This document shows, piece after piece, positions 45,501-48,205 of a stretch of 64,000 nt of DNA. Location of the stretch: contig JASEVX010000003.1 of NCBI GenBank assembly GCA_031761405.1, positions 115,933,747-115,997,746 of the forward strand, given 5' to 3'. Source of the stretch: Serripes groenlandicus. Taxonomy: Eukaryota > Mollusca > Bivalvia > Cardiida > Cardiidae. Positions within the stretch are counted from its first letter, which is position 1. Each line of letters opens with the position of its first letter. A program made the translations under genes and the position numbers. The notes under the pieces are model-generated. The model ran no database searches and was not told the origin of the DNA. It saw nothing but the letters and a program-made list of their open reading frames with translations.

Positions 45501-48021
45501 CGCAAGGGGGAGGGGGTGTTTTGCCTTATATGGTTATAGTGGAAACATTGAAAATCTTCTCCTCCGAAAGTGTCTGGCCGATTTTTAAATAATTTTGTAG
45601 AAATGTACCTTTGCTGACCCTCTATCAGATTTCTTCAAGCCATTTTGATTGGTCAAAAAATATGGCCACCAGGAGGCGGGGCTGTTTTGCCTTTTTGCCA
45701 AAACTTTAAAGAAATCTTCTCCTCCGAAAGTATTTGGCTGATGTTTGAATACTTTTTCTTGGGTGACCTTCTTTTAGATTCCTTCAAGCCATGTTGATTC
45801 TTCAAAAAACATGGCCACTAGGGGGGCGGGTCTGTTATGCCTAGTATGGCTAAAGTGAAACCATGAACAATCTTCTATTCCCAATGTTTCTGGCAGATTT
45901 TTGAATAATCTTGTAGAAATGTTCCTTGGATGACCCTCTTTGAGATTCTTTCCAGCCATGGTTATTTGTAAAAAAACATTGCCGCCAGGAGGCAGGGCTG
46001 TGTTGCCTTATATGGCTAAAGTGAAACTAAACTAAAATAAGGTGGGCGATCCAGGGCCATCATGGCCCTCTTGTAAATGAAAAGGAAGGTATTTTTTTCT
46101 CAACTTTTTTCTATTATTTATTGACAAATATTTTAGGTTTTGCAGAAAAAACCTTGGTAAATTTCCCAGATTTAATGGGTTTCTATTTGAGACGTGACAT
46201 CTTCGACCCACACATTAAAGTAAAATGTAACTCCATTAACATTGAAATACTTGTTTATTTATATACATTTTGAAAGACTGCTATTTAAGCTCACCAATTT
46301 TGGATCTACTGTGAACAATATTTTGAAATGTGCTCTATTTTGTCTTTTCTTTAATAAGTCAAAGCATCATATAACAAACCTAAGTCCTTTATCACATAGG
46401 TGTATTTGATGCCTTTTGCAGCCGAGACATTGTAGCAAAATGTCTCAAACTCCTTTAATTGAATAAACATCCAAGAAAACCAGTCTTAGCGCATATAATA
46501 CGCATATATAAAAGAATGCCTGTATACCAATGCTAAAGGATCCAAATGCTTAACAGATACTGCTTTTCAGAAGAGTTTTCTTGTCGCAATTGCCCGTTTT
46601 TGCCTAACGGTTGGTTTTCGCCGAACACCGCTCAAAAAGTATTGTCATTTATAAATAAAGATGTTCATATTTTGCCTAGACGTTTTCAAAGTTGTCTGCT
46701 GCAGACTTGTTCTGTGTTAGAAACGGTAAATATTTTAAAATGCCAGTGACGGAAATAGTTTCTCACATATATAAAAGATCGTAGACAAATTAAAATCATC
46801 TTTATTTATCTCCATTACCTTTACAGATTTTGTGGGAAATCATTCAAGTATCTTAAAGGCATGAAACGCCATGAGAAAAACCACGTGGACGACAAGATTC
46901 TACGCTGTGAGAAATGCGATTCCGAGTTTACACAGAGGGTAGACTATGAAGAACATATTAACACAGTGCATTCTGTGTCAACGATGAAATGCGCCGTGTG
47001 TACGAAGATATTCTATGATAAAGACGAGTTCAAGGAACACAAAGCTACACAATGTGACAGTACGAAATACCAGTGTACCTTATGCGGGGAGTATTATAAA
47101 GTGTGTAATCAGTACTATACGCATATGCTGGCTGCACACGGCATAGACAGGGATATGGCAAAACTATTGCATGAACAGAGTAAACCATTGAACGATACAG
47201 GTACTACATTGGGCGACCATCAGACGGTTATTAGCTCAGTGCACCCTAGTTTAACTCATCCAATTACGATAGCAGGTACAAATACGCAACGAATAGACAA
47301 CAATATTAAAGCAACACACACCGTTACACACCCGTCATTCAGTGTTCGACAGATGGTGACTGGGTTATTAGACGACAACAGATCTACCATAAGTGCTCTT
47401 ACTCGTGCCGCTACAGAAAACTTACGGCTTCATTCTCAAGACATCCAGGAAGAAGAAAAATTGGGTGCCATTTTGCCACCTTTAAACCCGCTCATCGCCT
47501 TAGACAGGAGCCAGGATTTGAACAATTTTAGCGTATCGGGTGACAATACACTGATTGATCATTCACGCTCGTCCATTGACGCCGTCAGTGCAATGCATAT
47601 GAATAGAAACATACACATGGAAACGGAAGACTCGTCTCTCACCGTGGTGTCAAGGGATGGATTAATTCTCCCAGACAGAAATTCAAACAGGATCAGTTTA
47701 ATCAACATGAATGAAACTCTAGGTATTAACCACGACGGTGGGTTTATGAGTAGAATGGATGAACGTTACCAGTCTGTGAATGCAATCTCTCTTATCCCTA
47801 TTTCTACTACCATAACCACAGGACAGGCTGCTCTCATGGAGCATGAAAGCAACATGGCGTTACGTCGTCTTGCCGAGAACACTGACAGCCAGGATGTGAC
47901 GCAGACGTTATTGACTGGTTCTGACGCTGGACTGGTGCAGGCAGATCAAAGTGATCGCCGTGGGAATCATTCCGAAGCACAGTCTGTGTCAATTGGGTAT
48001 CAAATTCAAAACTTATATTAG
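8317..48021 (+). CDS. C2H2 zinc-finger protein gene (4 coding exons)
   Basis: Join of 8317-9517, 10352-10519, 28385-28577 and 46827-48021. The total is 2757 nt, 918 residues plus TAG. Introns are phase 1, 1 and 2, and all are GT-AG. Fingers (C to H) are at about 33-54, 288-308, 316-337, 380-399, 407-427, 435-455, 463-484, 492-512, 520-540, 548-569, 576-597 (C2HC) and 604-625. Fingers 4-10 are joined by short linkers, including an HSGERP type at exons 1/2 and an HTGKKP type at exons 2/3. Residues 55-285 are Lys/Ser-rich with a basic cluster near 109-116 (nuclear-localisation-like). Residues 626-918 lack fingers and look disordered. The family is typically nuclear and sequence-specific DNA binding; target and orthologue are unknown. 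Exon joining is my inference from splice motifs and finger continuity. Extra or alternative exons in the 18-kb introns cannot be excluded. Confidence 0.88.
9530..9751. mobile_element. TTAA MITE next to the exon 1 donor
   Basis: Left end TTAG then CCCTTTCCCACATACAACA. Right end GTGGCAAAGGG followed by TTAA (9752-9755). It has the full family arms and centre (GAAATTGCTCATTTTTGAG). The insertion point is only 8 bp from the GT of intron 1. Confidence 0.8.
9889..10078 (+). mobile_element. Diverged SINE fragment
   Basis: Weak but ordered matches to the (AATC)n-tail SINE body: a CCATGTGGGAAGGTAGCCAG block, GTTTGGTGAACT, ACGGTGATATAACTAAAG and GTTGAAAACGACC. There is no tRNA-like head or tail. Confidence 0.5.
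10087..10306. mobile_element. TTAA MITE upstream of exon 2
   Basis: TTAA at 10083-10086 and 10307-10310. It is the CCCACCTGCAGACACATT subtype with a right end GTAAGTGGGAAAGGG. It ends 45 bp before exon 2. Confidence 0.78.
10352..10519 (+). CDS. Zinc-finger gene, coding exon 2
   Basis: Length 168 nt, flanked by TTCCAG and GTAAGT, phase 1 at both ends. The in-frame join with exon 1 recreates a classic HSGERPF linker. It encodes fingers 5 (C407/C410/H423/H427) and 6 (C435/C438/H451/H455) and ends in the linker HTG. Symmetric phase means this two-finger exon could be skipped or duplicated without a frameshift. Confidence 0.88.
10543..10580. mobile_element. MITE left-end stub after exon 2
   Basis: CTTTTTCCCACAATCGACGA then CTACAGCAGACAACTT is only the first ~38 bp of a MITE left arm. 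It is cut exactly where the TTAA of the next copy begins (10581). Confidence 0.6.
10585..10779. mobile_element. TTAA MITE copy
   Basis: TTAA at 10581-10584, then CTCTTTCCGACATACAGC. Right end CTGCAAGTGGGAAAGGGG. The centre has a reduced hairpin (ATGAGCAATTTCACC). Confidence 0.7.
10842..11053. mobile_element. TTAA MITE copy
   Basis: TTAA at 10838-10841. Arms include CTCTGCTGCAGACGACTTTT and GTATGTGGGAAAGGG. The core hairpin is GGAATTGCTCAAAACAAGCA. Confidence 0.78.
11219..11443. mobile_element. TTAA MITE copy
   Basis: TTAA at 11215-11218 is followed by CTTTTTCCCACATACAACA. The right arm has GTTGTCTGCTTCAGAGGAGT and ends GGGGGAAAG. Confidence 0.7.
11699..11800 (+). mobile_element. SINE fragment
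   Basis: Matches the (AATC)n-tail SINE body: GTCTATGTAGAAAAGCAGCC, AGTTGCTTGGAAAGACTG and a GAGAAAGCCTGGAGACACAT block. Both ends are missing. Confidence 0.55.
11876..12098. mobile_element. TTAA MITE copy
   Basis: CCCTTTCCCTCATACGACTA at the left and TATATGAGGGAAAGGGG at the right, with the core AGAAATTGCACGTTTTGTGC. Flanking TTAA is imperfect (TTAATAGA before the left end). Confidence 0.75.
12346..14069. repeat. 59-bp minisatellite, about 29 units
   Basis: The unit includes TTAGCTTTAGACTTGTGATT, CTCTGTATTTATATGTGTTT and ATGGTGTTTTACGCCACT. Units are nearly identical and vary mainly at one position (ACKCC or ACACC) and rare points, so the array is recent or well homogenised. One unit near 13556 carries an ~10-bp insertion. 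It lies in intron 2. Its frames give only short ORFs because 59 is not a multiple of 3. Confidence 0.95.
14140..14340. mobile_element. TTAA MITE copy
   Basis: Exact TTAA on both sides (14136-14139 and 14341-14344), with termini CCCTTTCCCTCATACGAC and TATGAGGGAAAGGG. It is inserted in a repeat whose relatives lie at 2420-2770. Confidence 0.85.
14345..14550. repeat. Dispersed repeat, 3' part (HINE-like end)
   Basis: Homologous to about 2585-2770 (AACCTTACCTCATAACTCAA, CATGTCTTTAATAAGTCACA, ATGCCCCTTTTTC) and ends GCGGCGATCTTGTT. Confidence 0.55.
14660..15006. repeat. ~30-bp degenerate minisatellite, about 11 units
   Basis: Units resemble AATGGTTGAGTACAAATTCA followed by ATTCATGTTCC, with frequent substitutions and indels. 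The array ends at the SINE head at 15008. Confidence 0.75.
15008..15112 (+). mobile_element. tRNA-derived SINE head, 3' truncated
   Basis: CCGCCGTGGTCAAGTGGTTA resembles a tRNA A-box region, and GGGTTCCATCCCC is a B-box-like segment. It matches the start of the full-length element at 22074-22300 (minus). The body stops exactly where an AGCTCACC element begins. Confidence 0.7.
15113..15648. mobile_element. HINE-like element, AGCTCACC family
   Basis: Starts AGCTCACCAGAGCACAAAGT and ends CTCAGGTGAGTGATTCCAGC then CCTCATGGCCCTCTTG before TT. The start is the inverted repeat of a motif just inside the 3' hairpin, which is the asymmetric terminal inverted repeat pattern of Helentrons. The interior is ~140-bp tandem units (GGAAAATCTTGTTAACACTC). 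Confidence 0.7.
15776..15911. mobile_element. TTAA MITE, truncated
   Basis: CCCTTTCCCTCATATAGATG left arm and centre. The right arm stops at AGGTCTACTGC, where the next copy begins at ATAA/CCC. Confidence 0.7.
15915..16136. mobile_element. TTAA MITE copy
   Basis: Left ATAA then CCCTTTCCCTCATACAAC. Right TATGAGGGATAAGG then TTAA (16137-16140). Directly abuts the previous truncated copy. Confidence 0.78.
16141..16652. other. AT-rich intronic DNA with a poly-T run
   Basis: No gene seen. A 23-base T run lies at 16382-16404. The 62-codon minus-strand ORF at 16137-16325 has no recognisable features. Confidence 0.5.
16653..18005. repeat. Dispersed repeat with ~145-bp tandem units
   Basis: About eight diverged units share CTTGTCCGGAGAATAACTT, AAACTTCATACAATGGTAGA, GCACAATGAGAGGAAGTGCA and TTACAGAGTTATTGCCCTTT. 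It starts near AAGGGGGTATAGTGGAGTCA and ends CAGAGATAGCTCTAGTTTT. A related ending (GTGATAGTTCTAG) closes the repeat at 48206-49172. Confidence 0.7.
18114..18335. mobile_element. TTAA MITE copy
   Basis: TTAA at 18110-18113 and 18336-18339, CCCTTTCCCACATATAACA subtype. A right-half fragment of another copy lies just upstream (about 18010-18105). Confidence 0.75.
18393..18564. mobile_element. TTAA MITE, internally shortened
   Basis: Left TTAA (18388-18391) then CCCTTTCACACAATTACAG. Right GGTGGGAAAGGG then TTAA. At 172 bp it is about 50 bp shorter than typical. Confidence 0.7.
18642..18828. mobile_element. TTAA MITE copy
   Basis: TTAA at 18638-18641, CCCCCTTTTCCACATACAAC, and right end TATGTGGGAAAGG. 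Part of the centre is lost. Confidence 0.65.
18845..19017. mobile_element. TTAA MITE, diverged copy
   Basis: Abuts the previous element. The arms are decayed, with CTTCTGCCACAATATTTTCA and a right end GTATGTGGGAAATGG then TTAA. Confidence 0.5.
19022..19477. other. Intronic DNA, no gene seen
   Basis: Short ORFs only. It contains TAGGTCAATTATAAAGATCA-type phrases related to the 2.4-5.4 kb repeat, and leads into the 40-bp array. Confidence 0.4.
19478..20443. repeat. 40-bp minisatellite, about 24 units
   Basis: The unit joins AATGGAGAAGTTCATGAATC and ACTGACATTAGTCAAAGGTC. Variants GAGAAG/GACAAG and GAATC/GTATC mark subgroups. Two units carry a TTAAGTC (+2 bp) variant about 202 bp apart, showing that a five-unit block was duplicated. 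Each unit holds AGTCAAAGGTCA, close to a DR1 nuclear-receptor site. Confidence 0.93.
20444..20675. other. Intronic DNA after the 40-bp array
   Basis: No gene. GGGGCATTCAGG and TTCCTAGTTCTTGAT resemble the closing part of the dispersed tandem-unit repeats. Confidence 0.4.
20676..20840. mobile_element. TTAA MITE, left half only
   Basis: CTTAACCCTTGGCCACATAC and ACATTGTGGCAAAAAGGAGA mark the left arm. The right arm is not recognisable. Confidence 0.5.
21112..21313. mobile_element. TTAA MITE copy
   Basis: TTAA at 21108-21111, CCCTTTTCCACTTGCAGAC, centre GAGTAATTTCACCATTTGCC, right end GATGTGGGAAAGGG. Confidence 0.7.
21497..21675. mobile_element. TTAA MITE inside a HINE-like element
   Basis: The host repeat normally reads CTTGTTAACACTCTACA. 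Here it reads CTTGTTAA, then the MITE from CCCTTTCCCTCATACAAC to AAAAAGCCG, then TTAACACTCTACA. This is good evidence of a TTAA target duplication. The last ~45 bp of the right arm are missing. Confidence 0.78.
22074..22300 (-). mobile_element. Full-length tRNA-derived SINE with target duplication
   Basis: On the minus strand it begins GGGAATCCGCTGTGGTCGAG, with an A-box-like GTGGTCGAGTGGTTAGCG and a B-box GGGTTCGATCCCC. A unique body ends near ATGAATGAAGG. Flanks ATGTTGGTTAAGAA (22060-22073) and ATGTTGGGTAAGAA (22301-22314) are a 14-bp target-site duplication with one mismatch. It is not a functional tRNA gene: acceptor-stem pairing is lost and a SINE body follows. Confidence 0.82.
22501..22977. 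other. Mixed repeat fragments, no gene
   Basis: A SINE-head fragment (CATGGTCGAGTGGTTACGTA, ~22593) is fused to a SINE-tail-like piece (AACTGAAATAATGTTGAAAA, ~22660). A MITE left-end fragment (CCCTTTCCATGATACAG) follows at ~22929. Confidence 0.45.
22978..23393. mobile_element. Probable HINE-like element, hairpin GTACCG family
   Basis: The 3' end is TACCGTTTGCGGTA plus CTCTTG before TT, with a perfect six-base stem (GTACCG/CGGTAC). The interior has two units around TTATGCCCCTTTTTGGACTT. The left end is less certain; TATACGACCGT near 22980 resembles the inverted form of GGGCGTATT near the 3' end. Confidence 0.5.
23487..23732. mobile_element. TTAA MITE, chimeric copy
   Basis: The left portion (ATCTGCAGCAGATGATTTTG to TTTGTTCTTGTC) resembles 24340-24420, joined to a standard right portion ending TATGAGGGAAAGGG then TTAA. 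A right-half fragment of another copy follows to 23812. Confidence 0.65.
24003..24207. mobile_element. TTAA MITE, diverged copy
   Basis: CCCTTTCTAACATTTAATA at the left and GTATCTGGGAAAGGG at the right. Confidence 0.6.
24320..24426. mobile_element. MITE fragment
   Basis: Left-arm piece (ATCTGCAGCAGATGATTTTG, TTGTGACAAAAGTTGAAATT) almost identical to about 23461-23564. Confidence 0.5.
24463..24677. mobile_element. TTAA MITE, right end lost
   Basis: Begins CTTTCCCTCATACGACAAT, with the core AGAAATTGCTCGTTTTGAGC. It reaches AGAAAGCGTCTATATA and then diverges. Confidence 0.7.
24851..25467 (+). pseudogene. Decayed tandem copies of zinc-finger exon 3 start (part 1)
   Basis: About seven ~100-bp units, the first and last partial, each hold a version of the exon 3 5' end: ATTTGTATGAAAGAAGCCAT, ACTTGTGTTCAAAGTGTGGA, GCCTATTTTAATCACAGCCC. 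The real exon reads ATTTGTAGGAAAGAAGCCAT and so on, and encodes the KKPYLCSICG...F..HS part of finger 7. In most copies the acceptor AG is mutated (GTATG) and CCTTAG introduces a stop, so they are non-functional. They are direct evidence that the exon edge was tandemly amplified. The last copy is cut at 25467 by a transposon. Confidence 0.82.
26636..26712 (-). repeat. tRNA-like sequence (SINE head or tRNA relic)
   Basis: On the minus strand it reads CGCTAGTGTAATGGATGTTG and later GTCTGTGGTTCGCTTCCCGG. GGTTCGCTTCC fits a B box, and the A box is weaker. The acceptor ends do not pair well, so I treat it as a relic rather than a working gene. Confidence 0.45.
27547..27699 (+). mobile_element. 5'-truncated SINE with 14-bp target duplication
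   Basis: Runs from GTCTATGTGTAAAAAGCAGC to a CAGTCAATCAATCAA tail. TCCTGACCATAAGA occurs immediately before (27533-27546) and after (27700-27713). It inserted into the transposon's right subterminal zone and so is younger than that element. Confidence 0.85.
27736..27953 (+). pseudogene. Decayed copies of zinc-finger exon 3 start (part 2)
   Basis: Resumes the array interrupted at 25467, with about two and a half further units. The last one (from 27898) keeps an intact acceptor, CTATTTGCAG, and reads in the correct phase as KKTYLCSICG followed by VSFNPIP and a stop at 27951. It is truncated by a MITE at 27960. If spliced in, it would end the protein within finger 7. Confidence 0.8.
27960..28113. 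mobile_element. TTAA MITE, shortened copy
   Basis: TTAA at 27956-27959, CCCTTTCTCACTTTCTGAC, right end CTGCAGAGTAAGGG. It shares the single TTAA at 28114-28117 with the next copy. Confidence 0.7.
28118..28339. mobile_element. TTAA MITE upstream of exon 3
   Basis: Complete 222-bp copy between TTAA at 28114-28117 and 28340-28343. It ends 45 bp before exon 3. The neighbouring copy abuts it through one shared TTAA, implying insertion into the flanking TTAA of the earlier element. Confidence 0.85.
28385..28577 (+). CDS. Zinc-finger gene, coding exon 3
   Basis: Length 193 nt, between CTATTTGTAG and GTTTGT. It completes the linker (G)KKPY and encodes fingers 7 (C463/C466/H479/H484) and 8 (C492/C495/H508/H512), then FTC, the first Cys of finger 9. 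It ends in phase 2 (AG of Arg521). The donor GTTTGT is weaker than the GTAAGT of intron 2. Its 5' end is the source of the fossil array at 24851-27953. Confidence 0.88.
28594..28631. mobile_element. MITE left-end stub after exon 3
   Basis: CCCTAACCAACAACCGTCAA and CTGCAGCAGGCGACTT form a left-arm stub that stops at the TTAA of the next copy. This is the same arrangement as after exon 2. Confidence 0.6.
28636..28844. mobile_element. TTAA MITE copy
   Basis: TTAA at 28632-28635 and 28845-28848. Core AGAAAATGCTCAAAACAAGC. A further fragment (AACATTGTGGCAAACAGAGA) lies at about 28890-28985. Confidence 0.72.
29206..29370 (+). mobile_element. tRNA-derived SINE, head and partial body
   Basis: GATAGAGCGTCCGCTTTTGG and GGTTTGATCCCAGACTGGGT give A-box and B-box-like parts. 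The body resembles the element at 43818-44085. Confidence 0.55.
29482..29691. mobile_element. TTAA MITE copy
   Basis: CCCCTTTCCCACATACAACA at the left. Right end GGTGGGAAAGGG then TTAA (29692-29695). Confidence 0.7.
29780..30150. mobile_element. TTAA MITE interrupted by a HINE-like element
   Basis: The left arm runs from CCCCTTTCCAAAATACAATA to GCCATATTGTTTT. The right arm resumes AAAATTTGTCTGCTGCATGG. Between them lies the element at 29951-30111. The right end merges with the next MITE. Confidence 0.7.
29951..30111. mobile_element. HINE-like element, AGCTCGACT family
   Basis: Starts AGCTCGACTTTTG and ends AGTCGAGCGTCTGTGCCGTA then CGCGGTGCTCTTG before TT. The start motif recurs inverted just inside the 3' hairpin (GTGCCG-TACG-CGGTGC with G-T pairs). 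Because it interrupts a MITE, both borders are well defined and insertion between T residues is visible. Confidence 0.75.
30152..30370. mobile_element. TTAA MITE copy
   Basis: TTTTCCACCTAGAGACGCG left arm. GTATGGTGGAAAAGG then TTAA (30371-30374) at the right. Confidence 0.65.
30375..30941. other. Intronic DNA, no gene seen
   Basis: AT-rich. Nothing beyond short ORFs and a possible repeat fragment (GATCACCTGAGCCAAAGACT) near 30870. Confidence 0.4.
30946..31167. mobile_element. TTAA MITE, complete copy
   Basis: 222 bp with TTAA at 30942-30945 and 31168-31171, and termini CCCTTTCCCTCATACGGC and TATGAGGGAAAGGG. Confidence 0.87.
31411..31634. mobile_element. TTAA MITE, complete copy
   Basis: Opposite orientation to 30946-31167, judged by the arm order (ATAGACGCTTTCTGACGCCT first). 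TTAA at 31407-31410 and 31635-31638. Confidence 0.86.
31639..32167. other. Intronic DNA with MITE fragments
   Basis: MITE pieces lie at about 31865-31950 (CTCATTATGAGCAATTTCTC) and 31985-32125. No gene is seen. Confidence 0.45.
32168..34350 (-). repeat. 48/51-bp minisatellite, about 45 units, open in one frame
   Basis: The + strand unit is CAGTTCATTATACCATTGAA, CAAACCCTCATATAGATCTG, GTGACTGA. A variant with an extra ACT (TATACTAGATCT) is 51 bp. On the minus strand one frame reads 16-17-residue repeats GLFNGIMNCQSPDL(V)YE without stops for 334 codons (32166-33170) and 306 codons (33348-34268). Breaks occur near 33190, 33355 and 34268. Lys/Ser (NCKSSD) and Gln/Pro (NCQSPD) versions tend to travel together. 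Since the unit length is a multiple of 3, one open frame can persist by amplification alone. No start context, signal peptide or splice sites support a gene, so I classify it as satellite. Confidence 0.85.
34351..35166. other. Intronic DNA, no gene seen
   Basis: Includes short dispersed-repeat phrases (CCTTGGGTGATACTCTACCC near 34620) but no ORF of note. Confidence 0.45.
35171..35390. mobile_element. TTAA MITE copy
   Basis: TTAA at 35167-35170, CCCTTTTCCTCATAGACGC. Right end CTATGAGGGTAAGGG then TTCA (decayed TTAA). Confidence 0.82.
35649..37340. mobile_element. HINE-like AGCTCACC element, ~1.7 kb
   Basis: Starts AGCTCACCTATGCACAAAGT and ends AGGCCATCATGGCCCTCTTG before TTTT. The interior is about nine ~145-bp units (GGAAAATCTTGTTAACACTC, AGGCCGCAATTTTTGCTTCA, TTGTCAGAATGTTTGTCTTA, AGGTCAAGTTCGAATATGGG). 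The 3' palindrome is an eight-base stem with a one-base loop. A 167-bp hAT-like MITE sits inside (36510-36676). Non-autonomous, with no Rep/helicase sequence. Confidence 0.75.
36510..36676. mobile_element. hAT-like MITE inside a HINE-like element
   Basis: Ends CAGGGGTGTAGAAAT and ATTTCTACAGCCCTG form a 15-bp inverted repeat with one mismatch. CAGGG termini are typical of hAT-type elements. The host repeat reads AACATTGGTCATG in sister units. Here GTGGT precedes and TTGGTCATG follows, so a short imperfect target duplication is likely. Confidence 0.72.
37341..37853. other. Intronic DNA with decayed repeat units
   Basis: Contains AACTAGGTCACCAGGTAAAA-type phrases to about 37590, then AT-rich sequence. 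No gene is seen. Confidence 0.4.
37858..38324. mobile_element. TTAA MITE interrupted by a HINE-like element
   Basis: Left TTAA (37854-37857), CCCTTTCCCACCATTTTGAC, centre AGAAATTACTCAAAACAAGC. The right arm resumes CAGTAATTATACTTTCATTT and ends GTAAGGGGGAAAGGG. Confidence 0.75.
37975..38229. mobile_element. HINE-like element, GTCCCCCGC family
   Basis: Starts GTCCCCCGCTTTTAGCGAAA. Its inverted motif GGCGGGGGAC lies ~30 bp from the 3' end, followed by the small hairpin AATTCTCTGAATT and TGCTTG before TT. The body includes a TGACCTTGTGACCTTGACCC block. Both borders are fixed by the interrupted MITE. Confidence 0.7.
38393..38614. mobile_element. TTAA MITE, best-preserved type copy
   Basis: 222 bp with TTAA at 38389-38392 and 38615-38618. 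Inverted ends are CCCTTTCCCTCATA and TATGAGGGAAAGGG. Both arms carry TGCAGCAGACG (left) or CGTCTGCTGCAGA (right). The centre AGAAATTGCACAAAACGTGC continues into AATTTCTCC and folds on itself, so most of the element is one long imperfect palindrome. TTAA targets and CCC-type ends fit piggyBac-like non-autonomous elements. There is no coding capacity. Confidence 0.88.
38677..38943. mobile_element. Foldback MITE with ~60-bp inverted ends (hAT-like)
   Basis: Left CAGGGTTCAATTCCCCCATC through TAATACTTAAATACTTAAAG, and right AAGTATTTAAGTATTA through TGGAATTGGACCCTG, are inverted copies about 60 bp long with scattered mismatches. The CAGGG ends suggest hAT. The eight flanking bases (AATCATGT and AACCAATG) match poorly, so the target duplication is unconfirmed. 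Confidence 0.7.
38964..39186. mobile_element. TTAA MITE, complete copy
   Basis: TTAA at 38960-38963. Right end TATGAGGGAAAGGG followed by TTTAA. The core AGAAATTGCTTGTTTTGAGC continues into AATTTCTTC. Confidence 0.85.
39438..39930. mobile_element. HINE-like AGCTCACC element with GC-rich hairpin
   Basis: Starts AGCTCACCTAAACATGAAGT. Ends in GAAGCCGCCAGGAGGCGGCT then TCTTG, a perfect nine-base stem with an AGGA loop, different from the usual GGCCATCATGGCC hairpin. The interior has the same ~145-bp units. Confidence 0.65.
39931..40974. other. Intronic DNA, no gene seen
   Basis: AT-rich unique-looking sequence. The stretch 40270-40400 has palindromic AATTTAGATTTTTGACTAAA and could be an old transposon end. 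No ORF or RNA gene is supported. Confidence 0.45.
40975..41592. mobile_element. Cluster of degenerate TTAA MITEs
   Basis: At least two decayed copies (CCTTTCCCACGTACAACAG near 40975, and GTGGCAAAAGGAGAAATTCC near 41450). A ~50-bp tandem duplication inside one arm (AGATTTTCTATGTTTCGTAC and AGATTTTCTATGTTTTGTAC) lies at 41332-41434. Confidence 0.6.
41593..42409. other. Intronic DNA, no gene seen
   Basis: AT-rich. A short repeat end (GATGCTTTGCATCAAACATC then CGTCTTGTTAACAC, hairpin plus CTTG) lies at about 41977-42008. Confidence 0.4.
42410..43120. repeat. Dispersed repeat with ~165-bp units
   Basis: Three to four units of TTCCTTGGGTGACTC, AGCCATGTTGATTGGTC and AAACATGGCCGCTAGGGG. These are the same internal units as at 45220-46020, 50460-51070 and 60480-60870. 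It ends CGGTCTTCTTGTGCATCTTG. Confidence 0.6.
43254..43464. mobile_element. TTAA MITE variant with long perfect hairpin
   Basis: TTAA at 43250-43253 and 43465-43468, with CCCATACCTTCACATGA and a TGAAGTCATGGG end. The centre (43352-43406) has 25-base arms with one mismatch, ATTGCAATAAAAGGTGAAAT and its complement, around a GTTTT loop. Confidence 0.75.
43521..43738. mobile_element. TTAA MITE copy
   Basis: TTAA at 43516-43519, CCCTTTCCCAGCACATATGA. Right end GTTTGTGGGAAAGAG then TTA. Confidence 0.65.
43818..44085 (+). mobile_element. tRNA-derived SINE, near full length
   Basis: Head ACCGACTCGGTTATGTAGTG with GGTAGAGCGTCAG (A-box-like) and AGGTTCGATCCATAACCAGG (B box). The body ends AGTGATATAACTGAAGAACA and GACGTAAAACACCAAACAAC, with a short AATC tail. 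The V-like tail region is shared with the (AATC)n-tail SINEs. No target duplication is evident. Confidence 0.72.
44158..44443. mobile_element. TTAA MITE with internal tandem duplication
   Basis: TTAA at 44154-44157, CCCTTTCCAACCTACAGAC, right end ATATGTGAAAGGG. About 140 bp inside (44180-44320) is a foreign piece with 2.5 copies of a ~44-bp unit (GTACCCTAGTTATTTTGTAC, CCTGTCGATTTCGGTTGTTT). Confidence 0.6.
44448..44920. other. Intronic DNA with a dispersed repeat
   Basis: TTGATACAACTTCACACAAT and AAGGTCAAGGTCAGACTTGA relate it to the tandem-unit repeats. It ends near TTGTATTGCTTGCAATACTA (hairpin). No gene is seen. Confidence 0.45.
44921..46073. mobile_element. HINE-like element, AGCTTACC/AGCTCACC family
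   Basis: A diverged start (CAGCTTACCTGGCC), two head-like motifs AAAGTGCTTAAGGTGAGATA and AAAGTGCTCAAGGTGAGTTA, five ~165-bp internal units, and the end GGTGGGCGATCCAGGGCCAT then CATGGCCCTCTTG. The two heads suggest a nested or partially duplicated element. Confidence 0.62.
46385..46727. mobile_element. Remnants of a TTAA MITE upstream of exon 4
   Basis: Decayed left arm (TTTATCACATAGGTGTATTT, GCAGCCGAGACATTGTAGCA) and a better right arm (TTTTCAAAGTTGTCTGCTGC, AGACTTGTTCTGTGTTAGAA). It lies about 100 bp before exon 4. Confidence 0.5.
46827..48021 (+). CDS. Zinc-finger gene, coding exon 4 (terminal)
   Basis: The acceptor is CCTTTACAG. The first base completes Arg521, so finger 9 (C520 in exon 3; C523, H536, H540 here) is rebuilt exactly, which is strong support for this junction. 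It then encodes fingers 10 (C548..H569), 11 (C576/C579/H592/C597, a C2HC variant) and 12 (C604/C607/H620/H625). The last ~293 residues have no fingers and are rich in Ser, Thr, Asn and His. The stop TAG is at 48019-48021. Confidence 0.9.
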
Positions 48022-48205
48022 ATTATTAGATATTGTACTTGGTGCTGATATCACATTCGTTAACGACGAGGGCTATCAATCCAGGAGTCGTGACCATATT
48101 TTGTCCGGCCTATTTCTTACAAACCACTGGGTGGAATTCAATACAATTTTATATAAAGCTTCTATACCAAGAGGAGATGTGCATACCCTAAAAGTCTTAC
48201 AATTG

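Larger units (their letters stand above)
28578..46826 (+). other. Intron 3 (phase 2, ~18.2 kb)
   Basis: Starts GTTTGT and ends CCTTTACAG. It contains MITEs, the 48-bp minisatellite, HINE-like elements, hAT-like MITEs and SINEs listed below. No further finger-coding exon is seen. Confidence 0.78.
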
